Assembly (NCBI GenBank): GCA_016715065.1
Contig: JADKBN010000015.1
Location: 62,001-126,000 of the forward strand
Reading direction: 5' to 3'
Length of the DNA: 64,000 nucleotides
Source of the DNA: Fibrobacterota bacterium
GTDB taxonomy: Bacteria > Fibrobacterota > Fibrobacteria > UBA5070
In this document: positions 47,099-56,706 of the stretch, in pieces
Numbering within the stretch: the stretch's first letter is position 1
Layout: the number at the start of each line of letters is the position of its first letter
Notes under the pieces: generated by a model
Told to the model about the DNA's origin: nothing
The model's database searches: none
Seen by the model: only the letters and a program-made list of their open reading frames with translations
Position numbers and translations under genes: made by a program

Positions 47099-50098
47099 TC
47101 AAGGTTGCGTCAAGAGGGTGGTCGGGGTCTTCACCAGCTCGGTGCTGACCGAGATCGGCCTGACCCGGACCAAACTGTCGGTGAAGATCACGCCGATGGG
47201 AATGAAGATCAGCTTCATGTCCTCGATGCACCGCACACCATAGGAGTTGGTCTTCACGCTGGTTCCCTTGCCCGTACCGGAGCCACCCGCCAAGACGGTT
47301 TCGGCGACGGTGGCACTGGTCTCGCCCGGGCTCCACACGGTGGACTGGTACGATGTGCCCAGGTATTGGAGGACTCCTCCGGAAGTGCCGATGACGTCGA
47401 TTTTCTGGATGTCTCCCGCACCCGTGACGCTGATCTTGCTCGCGTCCTCTATGGAAATGGCGCTTTCCTGGAGGATCTTGGTGGGCGCCACGACTTCCGT
47501 CGCGAGCTGTTTGACGAGCGTGCCGGCGATGTTGGCCACCAGGAAGTTGCCCCAGAGATTGCGGCCTTGGGTCCCGGACCAACCCGTGTCGATGCGCAAC
47601 GCCAGGGCGGAATCCGTCGCGGTTTTGGGCATGGTCGCGGCGTACAACGCCGACCATTCCTTGGCCTGCGCGACATGCCAACCCGCAGGGCAAAGTCCGC
47701 GAGGCGCGCTTGCGGCGGTGTACCCATAGGCCTTCGTGTCGTAGGCAACATCCAACCCCACGGCCTTGGCCCAGGTGTAGGTGCGTCCGGAAAGTTCGCA
47801 TCCCCAGATGCCGCAGTTGCCCCCGGTGACCCGCAGGTTGGACGTCATCCAGACCCGACCGTCGGGCATCAGCAGGATGTTGTACTTGTTGAGATCCGCA
47901 TCGGAGGCGACCGTGGTGACTTCCACCGTATCGATCGACGACTTGCCCGAGAATTTGCCCCAAGCCTGGATTCCGATCCGATTGGGCCCCGGTCCGATCG
48001 CGACTTTGCGCGAGTAGATGCCCGTGCCGGCGGAATCCTTCACCCTGGTTCCGGCGATCACCACGGAGTCGAGAAGTTCCTTGTCGGTCACGGTCCATGC
48101 CACCGTGAACGAATCCGTCGAACGGTATTCGATGGATCGATCGGTGGTGCCCGGGCGACGCACCAACTTGGGCGGGTCGCTGGAGTGCAGGCGGATCACG
48201 GACACGCTGTCCTTGGACATGTTTCCGGTGCTGTCGCGGGCCACCACCCGCGCCTTGGTGGTTCCCGTGTCCAGCTTCAGGACATACGAGTAGACAGTTT
48301 CCGTCCCAACGGTTTGCGGCAACACCCGGGTGCCGTTGATCTTCACCGTGTCCATCTTGTGGTTGTCGGTGATCTTCCAGCGCAGCGTCACCGTCAGGCT
48401 ATCGAAGCTCACGACCGCGGGCGGCGCCTGGGAGGCGATGGAAGGAGCGGACGCATCCTTCATGCGTGTCACCCAGAATGTGTCGACAGGAACCACGTAA
48501 TTGGAATTGGTCACCACCAGCACCTTCACCAAGCCGGATTTTCCGGTGGGCGGCAACGGAACATCGGTCGACCAGATCGAATCCGTTCTGGTCGCCACCA
48601 AGGTTTTGGGAGATCCGTCCCCCAGATCCAAGACCGCCTGGACATCCTTGAAGGATCCGCCAGCGGCGAACTTCCAGGAAATCTTCCGGCTGGAGGTGGC
48701 GAAGGCGACCGTGTCGGAACCATCCGCAGGATCCACCGCCACCACTTCCGGCAGCGCTTCGCCGATCGGCGCGTTGAGGGTGATCCTGGAACTGGCCAGG
48801 CTCGTGTCGCGTCCGCCCGCGTTGTAGGCCTTGGCCATGAGGGAGACCGGAGTTCCCCACGCATGTATGGTGTCCAGCACCTGCCAGAGATCGCCCACCT
48901 TCGTGGCGAGATGCCCCCCGATGGTCACAGAATCGATCTTCAGGGAATCCTCCACCTTGACCTTGGCAAGCCAAGTGGAATCCTTCGTGGTCAGGACGGT
49001 GTCTTTGGGCGGAGAAACCCAAGAGATGCGGGGAGCCTTGGCTGTCTTGGAAGCCTGGACCTGGAAAACAAAGCCGAACGTATCCAGCCGAGGCTTGCGA
49101 TCGATCACCGTCAGGACCAATCGGTAGGCTCCGGCGGCCGCGCCTGGATTGGTCTGGAGGACCACACCGGAAGTGTCCAGGGAAATCTCGTTGCCCGCCA
49201 GAGCTCGCAAGGAGTGCGGGGCGAAGGAAGCGGAAGCATCCGAGCCCTTGTCGTCGAAGATGCGCACCTGCAGAAGTTGGATGCCATCCTCGCACATGAG
49301 CTTTCCCTTCAGGATCTGGGCAGGACCGCCCGGACGCAGAACGGAATCGATCGCCAACGGCGAAGTCACGCGGATGCGCGCCGGCGGAACCAAGGCGGAG
49401 GTGTCGGCCGCGGAGACCAGGCCCGCGGCCGCCAGGACCCGGATGCTGTCCCGGGCCTGGCCCGGGGTCAGGTCGAGCAGCCAGACATCCGAAAGCTGGG
49501 CCAAGGGAAGCTTGCGGGCGACCGCCTGGATCAACGCCAACCGACGGATCTTGACAGGCTCCATTCCGCCCGGCACCGAATCGGGAAATCCATCGAATTC
49601 CAGTTTCCCGTCCAACAGCTGTTTGGCGTAGACGGAATCCGCCTTGGCTTTCCCGGAAATCCCCGCCGCGAACATTTGGCGAAGCAGCAGCCTCGCCAGG
49701 GTGTCGCGCCGGACGGTTTCCACTCGATGCCCGAACTGGCCATCCGCTCCTTCGCGAACCCAGGCCATGGCGGACACCCTCAGTCCGTACCGGCGAAACT
49801 CAACCCAAAGGGAATCCCCTTTGGCGGCCCCGTACTCGATCTGGACGGAAATTTTCCGACGCAGGAGGGAGTCCGCTCCGTTGTCCTGAGCCACCTGCAC
49901 GCCTTTGGATCCCGCCAGATTCCAGGCGACGCTGTCTGGGGAAATTTCCGGGGCGAACAAGAGCTCCATGGCCAAGCGACTGGACGGAATCTGGTCAAGG
50001 GGCTCGTCCTCCACCACGGTGGTGGACTGGCACGACCCGAACCATGCGAACACGGCGAGCAACAACGTTCCACGTACGGCGCGATTGGATCGGGACAT
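47099..50098 (-). CDS. Large lipoprotein with TIGR02145 (Fibrobacter major paralogous) domain, copy B
   Basis: 999 residues. ATG 50098 is chosen because GGAAGGAA lies just upstream; an upstream in-frame ATG contains that RBS. The signal ends LAVFAWFGSC (Cys23). The middle (about 240-740) is a series of Ig-like beta-sandwich repeats (WSVDV/SPPKDTVLTTKDSTW style) and KINGTRVLP / RPGTTDRSIEYRSTDSF segments. Residues about 750-960 are the TIGR02145 domain: LMPDGRVWMTSNLRV, GRTYTWAKAVG, LCPAGWHVAQAKEWSALYAA, and the closing GVRCIED. It is surface-exposed by inference; function of the domain is unknown. Tandem paralogue of the gene at 50329; 230 bp separate them. Confidence 0.9.
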   Translation of the reverse strand: MSRSNRAVRGTLLLAVFAWFGSCQSTTVVEDEPLDQIPSSRLAMELLFAPEISPDSVAWNLAGSKGVQVAQDNGADSLLRRKISVQIEYGAAKGDSLWVEFRRYGLRVSAMAWVREGADGQFGHRVETVRRDTLARLLLRQMFAAGISGKAKADSVYAKQLLDGKLEFDGFPDSVPGGMEPVKIRRLALIQAVARKLPLAQLSDVWLLDLTPGQARDSIRVLAAAGLVSAADTSALVPPARIRVTSPLAIDSVLRPGGPAQILKGKLMCEDGIQLLQVRIFDDKGSDASASFAPHSLRALAGNEISLDTSGVVLQTNPGAAAGAYRLVLTVIDRKPRLDTFGFVFQVQASKTAKAPRISWVSPPKDTVLTTKDSTWLAKVKVEDSLKIDSVTIGGHLATKVGDLWQVLDTIHAWGTPVSLMAKAYNAGGRDTSLASSRITLNAPIGEALPEVVAVDPADGSDTVAFATSSRKISWKFAAGGSFKDVQAVLDLGDGSPKTLVATRTDSIWSTDVPLPPTGKSGLVKVLVVTNSNYVVPVDTFWVTRMKDASAPSIASQAPPAVVSFDSLTVTLRWKITDNHKMDTVKINGTRVLPQTVGTETVYSYVLKLDTGTTKARVVARDSTGNMSKDSVSVIRLHSSDPPKLVRRPGTTDRSIEYRSTDSFTVAWTVTDKELLDSVVIAGTRVKDSAGTGIYSRKVAIGPGPNRIGIQAWGKFSGKSSIDTVEVTTVASDADLNKYNILLMPDGRVWMTSNLRVTGGNCGIWGCELSGRTYTWAKAVGLDVAYDTKAYGYTAASAPRGLCPAGWHVAQAKEWSALYAATMPKTATDSALALRIDTGWSGTQGRNLWGNFLVANIAGTLVKQLATEVVAPTKILQESAISIEDASKISVTGAGDIQKIDVIGTSGGVLQYLGTSYQSTVWSPGETSATVAETVLAGGSGTGKGTSVKTNSYGVRCIEDMKLIFIPIGVIFTDSLVRVRPISVSTELVKTPTTLLTQP

Positions 50099-50127
50099 TT
50101 GGTTTCCTTCCATCGGTGGGAGCTTCC

Positions 50128-50164
50128 AAGCGGCCTTGGCCGCCTTGATTGGAAGATACCTTAC
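50128..50164 (-). promoter_or_regulatory. 5' leader hairpin and conserved box upstream of copy B
   Basis: AAGCGGCC-TT-GGCCGCCTT forms a hairpin (50128-50146), immediately beside GATTGGAAGATACCTTAC (50147-50164). The box is identical upstream of the paralogue at 53201-53218, while the hairpin sequence differs but still pairs. On the coding strand the order is box, hairpin, RBS, ATG. Confidence 0.6.
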
Positions 50165-50328
50165 CCTTCCGGCGTGCAGGAAGTCACGTCAGCGGAATCT
50201 TTTTCCCGCCGACGTGGCGGATCGCAGGATCCGAAAATCCGTCAAAACCTGTCTGGTGCCGTCTCCATCACACCCTGCGTCCGGGCTGGGGGCATCGCTG
50301 GGGATGCCCCCGAGTGTACGGCCGAGGA

Positions 50329-53151
50329 CTACGGGATCAAATGGTCCGCGATGATCACCCCGATGGGTCGAATCACTGTTTTCTTGTCCTCGATGCAGCG
50401 GACTCCCAGGGGCATGGGTTTTTCTGTCGAGACCACTCCGGTCCCCGAAGCGCCAGCGTAGACAACTTGGGCCATCGTAGGCTCCGACTCTCCAGGTGTC
50501 CAGAACATGGATCGGACGCGGTTGGTGACCTTGGGAATCGGGATTCCGCCAGTGCCAATGGTCATGGTCACCTCCGGGAAGAGGATGTTCGCCGCCAGGA
50601 AGTTGTCCCATCGGTTTTGGCCTTGGGTTCCACCCCAGCCCGTGTCGATGCGCAGTGCGAGAGCGGAATCCGTCGCGCCCTTTGGCATGGTCGCAGCGTA
50701 CAGCGCCGACCATTCCTTCGCCTGCGCCACATGCCATCCCTTGGGGCAGATCCCCGGAACGACGCTGAGGGGCGTATACTCGGTAAATTTCAAGTCGCCG
50801 GCAGAACTCAAGCCCATCGCCATGGACCAGGTGTAGACACGTCCGGAGAGCTCACAGCCCCAGATGCCGCACCCTCCCCCGGTGACGCGCATGTTGGAGG
50901 TCATCCAAACCCGCCCGTCGGGCATCAACTGGATGTTGTACTTGTTGAGATCCGCATCGGAAGCGACCGTGGTGATTTCCACCGTATCGACCGCCGATTT
51001 GCCCGAAAATTTCCCCCAGGCCTGGATCCCGATTCGATTGGCTCCCGGTCCGATCGCGACCGTGCGCGAATAGCTGCCCAGTCCGTCGGCATCCTTGACC
51101 GTGACTCCCGCGATCACCACGGAGTCCAACAATTCCTTGTCGGTCACTGTCCAGGCCACTGTGTAGGAATCCGTCGAGCGGTATTCGATCGGGCGATTGG
51201 TGGTGCCCGTTTTCCGCACCAGCCTGGGCGGATCGCTGGAGTGCAAGCGGATCACGTCCACGCTGTCCTTGGCGATGTTTCCCGTGCTGTCGTGCACCAC
51301 CACCCGCGCCTTGGTGGTGCCGGTGTCCAGCTTCAGGACATAGGAGTAGTAGTCCGACCCAAGGGCTTGCGGCATCACCCGGGTGCCGTTGATCTTGACG
51401 GTATCCACCTTGTGGTTGTCCGTGACCTTCCACTGCAGAGTCACGGTCAAGTTGTCGAAATTGACGACCTTTGGTGGCGCTTGGGAAACGATGACGGGAG
51501 CGGCCGTATCCTTCGATCGCGTGAGCCAAAACGTGTCAACCGGTACCACATAGTTGGAATTGGTCACGACCAGAACCTTCACCAAGCTCTGCTTTCCAGT
51601 GGCTGGCAGCGGAATGTCCGCCGACCAAACCAGATCCTTCTCTTTGGCAACCAGGTTCACGGGAGCTCCATTTCCCGGATCCAGCACCACCTGGACATCC
51701 TTGAATTGCGCACCAGCCGCGAACTTCCAGGAAATCTTGCGGCTGGAGGTCGCGAAGTCGACGGTATCGATTCCATCTGCGGGATCCACCGCCACCACTT
51801 CCGGCAATGCATCGCCGATCGGCGCGTTGAGAGTGATCCGGGGGCTGGCCACGCTGGAGTCGCGTCCGGCCGCGTTGGAAGCTTTGGCCGTGAGGGAGAC
51901 CGGCGTGCCCCAGGCCTTGATGGTGGCCAGTACCTGCCACAGATCACCCACCTTCGTGGCTTTCTCGCCGCCGATGGTGACCGACTCGATCTCCAAGGCA
52001 TCCTCCACCCTGACCTTGGCCAACCAGGCATCATCCTTAGTGGTCAGGACGGTGTCTTTGGGGGGCGAGACCCACGTGATCCGGGGGGCCTTGGCCACCT
52101 GGAGTTTCTCCACCTGGAAGGAGATCTCGAAACTGTCGAACCGCGGCTTGCGGTCCAGGACCACCAAACGCAGACGATATGTCCCCGTGGCAGCATTCCC
52201 ATTGGCCTGGAGCAACACGCCAGCTGTATCCAAGGAGATCTCGGTGCCGCCCAACGACCGGGCGAGCTGGGGTGCGAAGGATGCCGAGGCATCCAGGCCC
52301 CTGTCATCCAGGATGCGTACCTGCAACAGTTGGAGACCGTCCTCGCACAAGAGCCTTCCCTTCAGGCTTTGGGCAGGGTCGCCTGGACGCACAACGGAAT
52401 CGATCCGCAGCGCCGAGGTCAGACGGATGCGATCAGGTGGGACCAAGGCAGAGGTATCGGCGGCGGGGACCAGTCCCGCGGCCACCAGGATCCGGACGCT
52501 GTCCCTGGCCTGGCCAGGGGTCAGGTCAAGCACCCACGCGTCCGAAAGCTGAGCCAAGGTGAGATTGCGCTCGACTGCCTGGGCCAACGCGAGCCGTCGT
52601 ATTTTGGCGGGTTCCATGCCGCCCGGCACCGAATCGGGGAAGCCATTGAATTCCAGCTTGCCGTCCAACAAAAAGCTGGCGTAGACGGAGTCGGCCTTGG
52701 TTTTTCCGGCAATGCCCGCCGCGAACATCTTGTGAAGAATCAACCGGGCCAGGGTGTCGCGTTGGATTGTTTCCAAGCGAGCTGTAAAAGGATCGCCTGC
52801 CCCGTCTCGAACCCATGCCATGGTGGAAACACGCAGGCCGTATCGCCGAAACTCCACCCAAAGCGTATCACCTTTGGCTGGCCCGTACTCGACCTGAAGA
52901 GAGATCCTCCGCCGCAAGAGGGAATCCGCACCGACGTCTTGTACCTCCTGCAGATTTTTTTCCACTCCCAGCTTCCAAGAAACGCTGTCCGGAGCGATTC
53001 CCGCAGCGAACGCGAGCTCGGCGCTCAGACGGTTTCCCGGGGGAGGAGCTGGAACGTCCTCTTCCACCACGGTAGTGGTCTGGCAAGATCCGAGCAATGC
53101 GACCAAAGCCAGTATCAGCGTTCCACGAACGGCGCGTTTCGATCGGGGCAT
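50329..53151 (-). CDS. Large lipoprotein with TIGR02145 (Fibrobacter major paralogous) domain, copy A
   Basis: 940 residues. ATG 53151 is preceded by GGAAGGAA. The signal ends LVALLGSC (Cys23). Same architecture as copy B: an N-terminal region (about 30-240), Ig-like repeats (ITWVSPPKDTVLTTKDDAWLAK, INGTRVMPQALG), then the TIGR02145 domain with LMPDGRVWMTSNMRV, GRVYTWSMAMG, ICPKGWHVAQAKEWSALYAA and LGVRCIEDKK. Long identical stretches with copy B imply a fairly recent tandem duplication; the region before GVRCIED is the most diverged. Upstream of it is a leader hairpin. Confidence 0.9.
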   Translation of the reverse strand: MPRSKRAVRGTLILALVALLGSCQTTTVVEEDVPAPPPGNRLSAELAFAAGIAPDSVSWKLGVEKNLQEVQDVGADSLLRRRISLQVEYGPAKGDTLWVEFRRYGLRVSTMAWVRDGAGDPFTARLETIQRDTLARLILHKMFAAGIAGKTKADSVYASFLLDGKLEFNGFPDSVPGGMEPAKIRRLALAQAVERNLTLAQLSDAWVLDLTPGQARDSVRILVAAGLVPAADTSALVPPDRIRLTSALRIDSVVRPGDPAQSLKGRLLCEDGLQLLQVRILDDRGLDASASFAPQLARSLGGTEISLDTAGVLLQANGNAATGTYRLRLVVLDRKPRFDSFEISFQVEKLQVAKAPRITWVSPPKDTVLTTKDDAWLAKVRVEDALEIESVTIGGEKATKVGDLWQVLATIKAWGTPVSLTAKASNAAGRDSSVASPRITLNAPIGDALPEVVAVDPADGIDTVDFATSSRKISWKFAAGAQFKDVQVVLDPGNGAPVNLVAKEKDLVWSADIPLPATGKQSLVKVLVVTNSNYVVPVDTFWLTRSKDTAAPVIVSQAPPKVVNFDNLTVTLQWKVTDNHKVDTVKINGTRVMPQALGSDYYSYVLKLDTGTTKARVVVHDSTGNIAKDSVDVIRLHSSDPPRLVRKTGTTNRPIEYRSTDSYTVAWTVTDKELLDSVVIAGVTVKDADGLGSYSRTVAIGPGANRIGIQAWGKFSGKSAVDTVEITTVASDADLNKYNIQLMPDGRVWMTSNMRVTGGGCGIWGCELSGRVYTWSMAMGLSSAGDLKFTEYTPLSVVPGICPKGWHVAQAKEWSALYAATMPKGATDSALALRIDTGWGGTQGQNRWDNFLAANILFPEVTMTIGTGGIPIPKVTNRVRSMFWTPGESEPTMAQVVYAGASGTGVVSTEKPMPLGVRCIEDKKTVIRPIGVIIADHLIP

Positions 53152-53179
53152 TTGCGTTCCTTCCATCAATGGGGGACTT

Positions 53180-53218
53180 CCGGACGACCTCAATCGTCCG
53201 GATTGGAAGATACCTTAC
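53180..53218 (-). promoter_or_regulatory. 5' leader hairpin and conserved box upstream of copy A
   Basis: CCGGACGA (53180-53187) pairs perfectly with TCGTCCGG (53194-53201) across 6 nt, next to GATTGGAAGATACCTTAC (53201-53218), the same box as at 50147-50164. Confidence 0.6.
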
Positions 53219-53278
53219 TACACCATCTTGCGGTAGCATGCTCGAGCGGAATTTATCCGCTTCCGATCCGCCAATGCG

Positions 53279-54337
53279 TCAGAATCTGTCCAGCGCCTCA
53301 AGCACCTGGTCCATCTGCTCGTCGGTGCCGATGGTGATGCGCACGTGCTTGTCCAGCCTGGCACCACGGAACGCACGCACCAGGATCCGGCGATCGCGCA
53401 AGTATGCCAGCACTTCTTGGGCGCTGCGGGATGGATGGGCCGCGAAGAGGAAATTGGCCTGCGAGGGCAGCACCGACCAACCTTTGGCCTCCAACGCAGC
53501 GGCGAAGCGCTCGCGGGTGTTCACCACCTTGCCGGTCAGCTCCTGCGTCCAATCGGTGTCCAGGAGCGCGGCGGCGGCGCCCGCCTGGGCGATGCGGTCG
53601 AGGGTGTAGGAGTTGTACCAATCGCGCACCCGTTCCAATGCGGGCACCAACCCGGGGCTGGCCACCGCGAAGGAGGCGCGCAATCCCGCAAGGGCGCGCG
53701 ACTTGGAAAACGTGTGGACCACCACGAGGTTGGGGAACTTCGCCACCAAGGGAATGGCCGACTGGCCCCCAAAATCGATGTAGGCCTCGTCCACGATGAC
53801 CACGCGGTTGGGCTGGGCGCGGAGAATGGATTCGACCGCATCCAAAGCCAAACCCACGCTTGTCGGGGCGTTGGGATTGGGAAAGATCACGCCCGAAGCG
53901 GGCAGCGCGTAATCGGCCGGATCGATCCGGTAATCCTCGCGCAACGCAATGGTCTTGAAATCAAACCCGAACGCGCGCGCCCAGATGGGATAGAACGAAT
54001 ACGTCACATCCGGGAACAGGACCGGCGCACCGTGTCCAAAAAAGGCGCGAAAGGCAAAGGCGATGACCTCGTCCGAACCGTTGCCGCAAAACACGTCCTG
54101 CGCCGGCACGCCGTGGACTTTGGCCACGGCTTCGCGCAGGATCTGGCCCGACGGCTCCGGGTACAACCGCAAACGATCGTCGTCGGCCTCACGCATGGCC
54201 GCAATCGCCTTGGGGCTGGGGCCGTAAGGGCACTCGTTGGTGTTGAGCTTGATCCAGCCTCCGCCCTGGGGCTGTTCGCCAGGCACGTAGGCTGGAACAT
54301 CGCCCAAGCCTTCGCTCCACAATGTTTTCGGATCCAT
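53279..54337 (-). CDS. hisC: Histidinol-phosphate aminotransferase
   Basis: 352 residues, full length. PLP enzyme of histidine synthesis, transferring an amino group to imidazole-acetol phosphate. It shows LNTNECPYGPSP at the start, LYPEPSG, GNGSDEVI, FPNPNAPTSVGL, VVIVDEAYIDFGG (PLP Asp and Tyr), HTFSKSRALAGLR with the Schiff-base Lys, and SQANFLF, all typical of the HisC/class II branch. ATG 54337 has GGAG 6 nt upstream; ATG 54340 is the alternative. No other his gene is in the window. It is the last of three same-strand genes. Confidence 0.93.
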   Translation of the reverse strand: MDPKTLWSEGLGDVPAYVPGEQPQGGGWIKLNTNECPYGPSPKAIAAMREADDDRLRLYPEPSGQILREAVAKVHGVPAQDVFCGNGSDEVIAFAFRAFFGHGAPVLFPDVTYSFYPIWARAFGFDFKTIALREDYRIDPADYALPASGVIFPNPNAPTSVGLALDAVESILRAQPNRVVIVDEAYIDFGGQSAIPLVAKFPNLVVVHTFSKSRALAGLRASFAVASPGLVPALERVRDWYNSYTLDRIAQAGAAAALLDTDWTQELTGKVVNTRERFAAALEAKGWSVLPSQANFLFAAHPSRSAQEVLAYLRDRRILVRAFRGARLDKHVRITIGTDEQMDQVLEALDRF

Positions 54338-54419
54338 CATGATCTCCAATAAGCAACGACACCCGACATTCCGGCAATGGTTAAACAGCATGGGGCGCAA
54401 CAGAGAGGGATCAGGGAGG

Positions 54420-55334
54420 CTACCACTCCAGATCCGGTTGGAAAATCACCTTCAAGCCTTTCGGTGCGATGGGTTGCAGTCGCGGAGAGTAGCCAGACCG
54501 AACCTCGTCCACCAGCCCACCGTACACAGACCAAGCCATGGTTCCGTTTCGGAAGGGGAACTTCTTCCCAAGAATCAGAAACCAACGCAAAAGGTCCACT
54601 TGCGGGAACCTTTCGCGATCCAGATCCATCCTCAATTCCACGGAGCTGTTGCGCATCGGGTTCCAACCGGAATACTTGAAATCCGTGCGACTGCGCTTGA
54701 GCGAGCCGTAGAAATAGCTGTGGATGTCCGGATTGAGGTGTTCGCGCCACCCCGTCCGAAAGCTCCACCCCATGCGCCGTTCCGCGCGAAGATCGTCCCC
54801 CTTGATTTTCAGTTCGGACTCGATCCAGTCCCCGCGGACCAGATGGTTGTCCAGCAGATTCCATCGGCTCCAGCTCAGCAGAAAGCCGCTGTAGGCGGTT
54901 CCGTTGACCTTGGAGGAATCCTCTCCGCGCACCAGGTTGACCACGTTTCCCCAAAACACGCTCGCCGCCCACGGTTCGGGAAACCCTTCCGTCAGCGCCT
55001 TCACCAAGTGGACATTCCTCACCCGGGCGTCGTGGTAGGCCTCGGGGGCCCACTTGCGCACCGCCCATCCTCCCACGGGCAGAGGGTTCAGGCTCGCTTC
55101 CACCAACAGATCGCGCGGCTGGAAGATGTGTTCGAACAACCACCAGTCCGTGTCGCGCTCTCCATCCGACACCAGCTTGGCGATGGGACCTTCGGCCAAG
55201 GTCTTGGTGCAATTGACCGCCGAATAATACGGGTCCAGCCAAAGCTCCACCTGATGGCGCCCGGCCGAATCCGGAGTCCATGAAAACGACTTGGAGGGGG
55301 CGCTCCACAAAAGGATGACGGCCAATACGTTCAC
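54420..55334 (-). CDS. Exported hypothetical protein
   Basis: 304 residues from GTG 55334; a nearby ATG runs into a stop. The N-terminus NVLAVILLWSAPSKS is a plausible signal peptide. The rest is rich in Trp, Arg and alternating strands (WVRKWAP style segments, WNLLDNHLVRGDWIESELKIKG, NPMRNSSVELRMDLD), suggesting a beta-sheet or carbohydrate-related protein. No family recognised. It sits between the sugar dehydrogenase and hisC, 82 bp from hisC. Confidence 0.6.
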   Translation of the reverse strand: MNVLAVILLWSAPSKSFSWTPDSAGRHQVELWLDPYYSAVNCTKTLAEGPIAKLVSDGERDTDWWLFEHIFQPRDLLVEASLNPLPVGGWAVRKWAPEAYHDARVRNVHLVKALTEGFPEPWAASVFWGNVVNLVRGEDSSKVNGTAYSGFLLSWSRWNLLDNHLVRGDWIESELKIKGDDLRAERRMGWSFRTGWREHLNPDIHSYFYGSLKRSRTDFKYSGWNPMRNSSVELRMDLDRERFPQVDLLRWFLILGKKFPFRNGTMAWSVYGGLVDEVRSGYSPRLQPIAPKGLKVIFQPDLEW

Positions 55335-55398
55335 CGGCTCATTGTAGAACTAAAGCGCATCGGCAAGGGTCGCTTCCCCAACCACTCCCCGCTTCGCT

Positions 55399-56706
55399 TC
55401 AATATTTGCGCAAGCCTCCGTGCTGGATCGCGGGCACCATCGTTCCGGATTCGAACTCGAGCAAGTAGAGGCTCGCGGGAAGTCCGCTCAGGTCGCTGCC
55501 AGCACGAACCAATCGCCCGCCCAAGTTGCGCACGTTCAAAACACGACCGGCTGCCGTTGCTTGGACTCGGCGCGACACCTTCGAGCTGCCCGCGGGCGAG
55601 AGCAAAATCAGCCGGTCGTCGACGGCCCCAGCGGTCCCTCGGCCGTCGCGGTTGGAAACCGCCACCACGATGTAGCCGTTGGCCAGCACCAGAACGTCGC
55701 GAAGCCGGCCCCAGCGATTGTTCACCAGGATGGAGTCCGAGAGCAGGGAATCCTTGTCGGCATGGACCCGCAGGGCGCGAAGCTGGCCCGCCTTGAGGGA
55801 GACCATCAGGACACGGCCCTTCAACGACGGGAACGCGTCGGCGCCGTACCACTCGATGCCCGCCACCGCCAAGGTGGGCGTGTAGGCGGACAACGGCTCC
55901 ACCACATTGGAATCGAGACAGAATTTGTCTTCCACCACGTCGTCGCAAAAGCCGTGCACCGTGGGCCAACCGTAGTTGCGCCCTTTGCGCACGACCCCGA
56001 ACTCGTCGTCGTTGTTGGGGCCGTGCTCGGAATAGAAGACCCTCCCCGCGGGGCCCATGGCCAGGCCCTGGACATTGCGGTGCCCGGTGGTCCAGGCCAG
56101 GAAACCCGGAACCGGGTTGTCGGCGGGAGGGGCGCCTGCGGTGGTCATGCGCAGGATCTTGCCTTCCACGGCCCTTGGGTCCTGGGCGATGGGCTGATTC
56201 TGGAAGTCGCCGGAGGACATGAGAAGGGTGGTGTCGGGCAAGAACAACAAGCGCGACCCCACATGGGTGCTCACGCCCCGCACCCCATCCAACAGCGTGT
56301 CGGCAGGCAGCAACGTGTCGCGGGCCGCCTCCCAATCCAATCGGACCAGTCGTTCCCGAATGGCCCCTCCGGACTGGTATGTGTACACCGTGAAGATCTG
56401 GGGAACCTTGGGGAAGGCGGGATGGAGGGCGAGGTCCAAAAGACCCGTCTCGCCAGTGGAGTAGACATCCGGCAAGTTCAACAGGACGCGGCGCACCCCC
56501 GTGACAGGGTCCAGCCGCGAAACGCGACCGGGGCGTTCCGTGAACCAGATCTGACCGGCGGAGTCTTCCTCCATGCCCCACGGCACTTGGAGACCCGTGA
56601 CCAGGTCCCTCTCGATCGTACGATCTCCCGCGAAGGAGAGGGTGTCGGCTGCCCAGACGGCGGAGGTGGCGCAAGCCACCAGAGCAAGAATCGTGTTTCG
56701 GCGCAT
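55399..56706 (-). CDS. Secreted PQQ-type glucose/sorbosone dehydrogenase-like protein
   Basis: 435 residues. ATG 56706 has GGAGG 8 nt upstream. The signal peptide is MRRNTILALVACATSAVWA. The beta-propeller domain (about 30-350) matches the GSDH family: GLQVPWGMEEDSAGQIWFTERPGRVSRL, TGETGLLDLALHPAFP, GHRNVQGLAMGPAGRVFYSEHGPNNDDE and GRNYGWPTV, where GHRN and EHGP are the usual active-site blocks. It is predicted to oxidise sugars in the periplasm or outside using PQQ; no PQQ biosynthesis genes are seen here. The last 60 residues form a sorting-domain-like tail (RVLNVRNLGGRLV). Confidence 0.87.
   Translation of the reverse strand: MRRNTILALVACATSAVWAADTLSFAGDRTIERDLVTGLQVPWGMEEDSAGQIWFTERPGRVSRLDPVTGVRRVLLNLPDVYSTGETGLLDLALHPAFPKVPQIFTVYTYQSGGAIRERLVRLDWEAARDTLLPADTLLDGVRGVSTHVGSRLLFLPDTTLLMSSGDFQNQPIAQDPRAVEGKILRMTTAGAPPADNPVPGFLAWTTGHRNVQGLAMGPAGRVFYSEHGPNNDDEFGVVRKGRNYGWPTVHGFCDDVVEDKFCLDSNVVEPLSAYTPTLAVAGIEWYGADAFPSLKGRVLMVSLKAGQLRALRVHADKDSLLSDSILVNNRWGRLRDVLVLANGYIVVAVSNRDGRGTAGAVDDRLILLSPAGSSKVSRRVQATAAGRVLNVRNLGGRLVRAGSDLSGLPASLYLLEFESGTMVPAIQHGGLRKY

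Noticed and set aside
47105..53337. Two open frames of more than 1000 codons on the plus strand opposite the TIGR02145 genes
   Set aside because: They are antisense to clear lipoproteins, are rich in Arg/His/Gly from GC-rich codon shadows, and have no RBS or domain.
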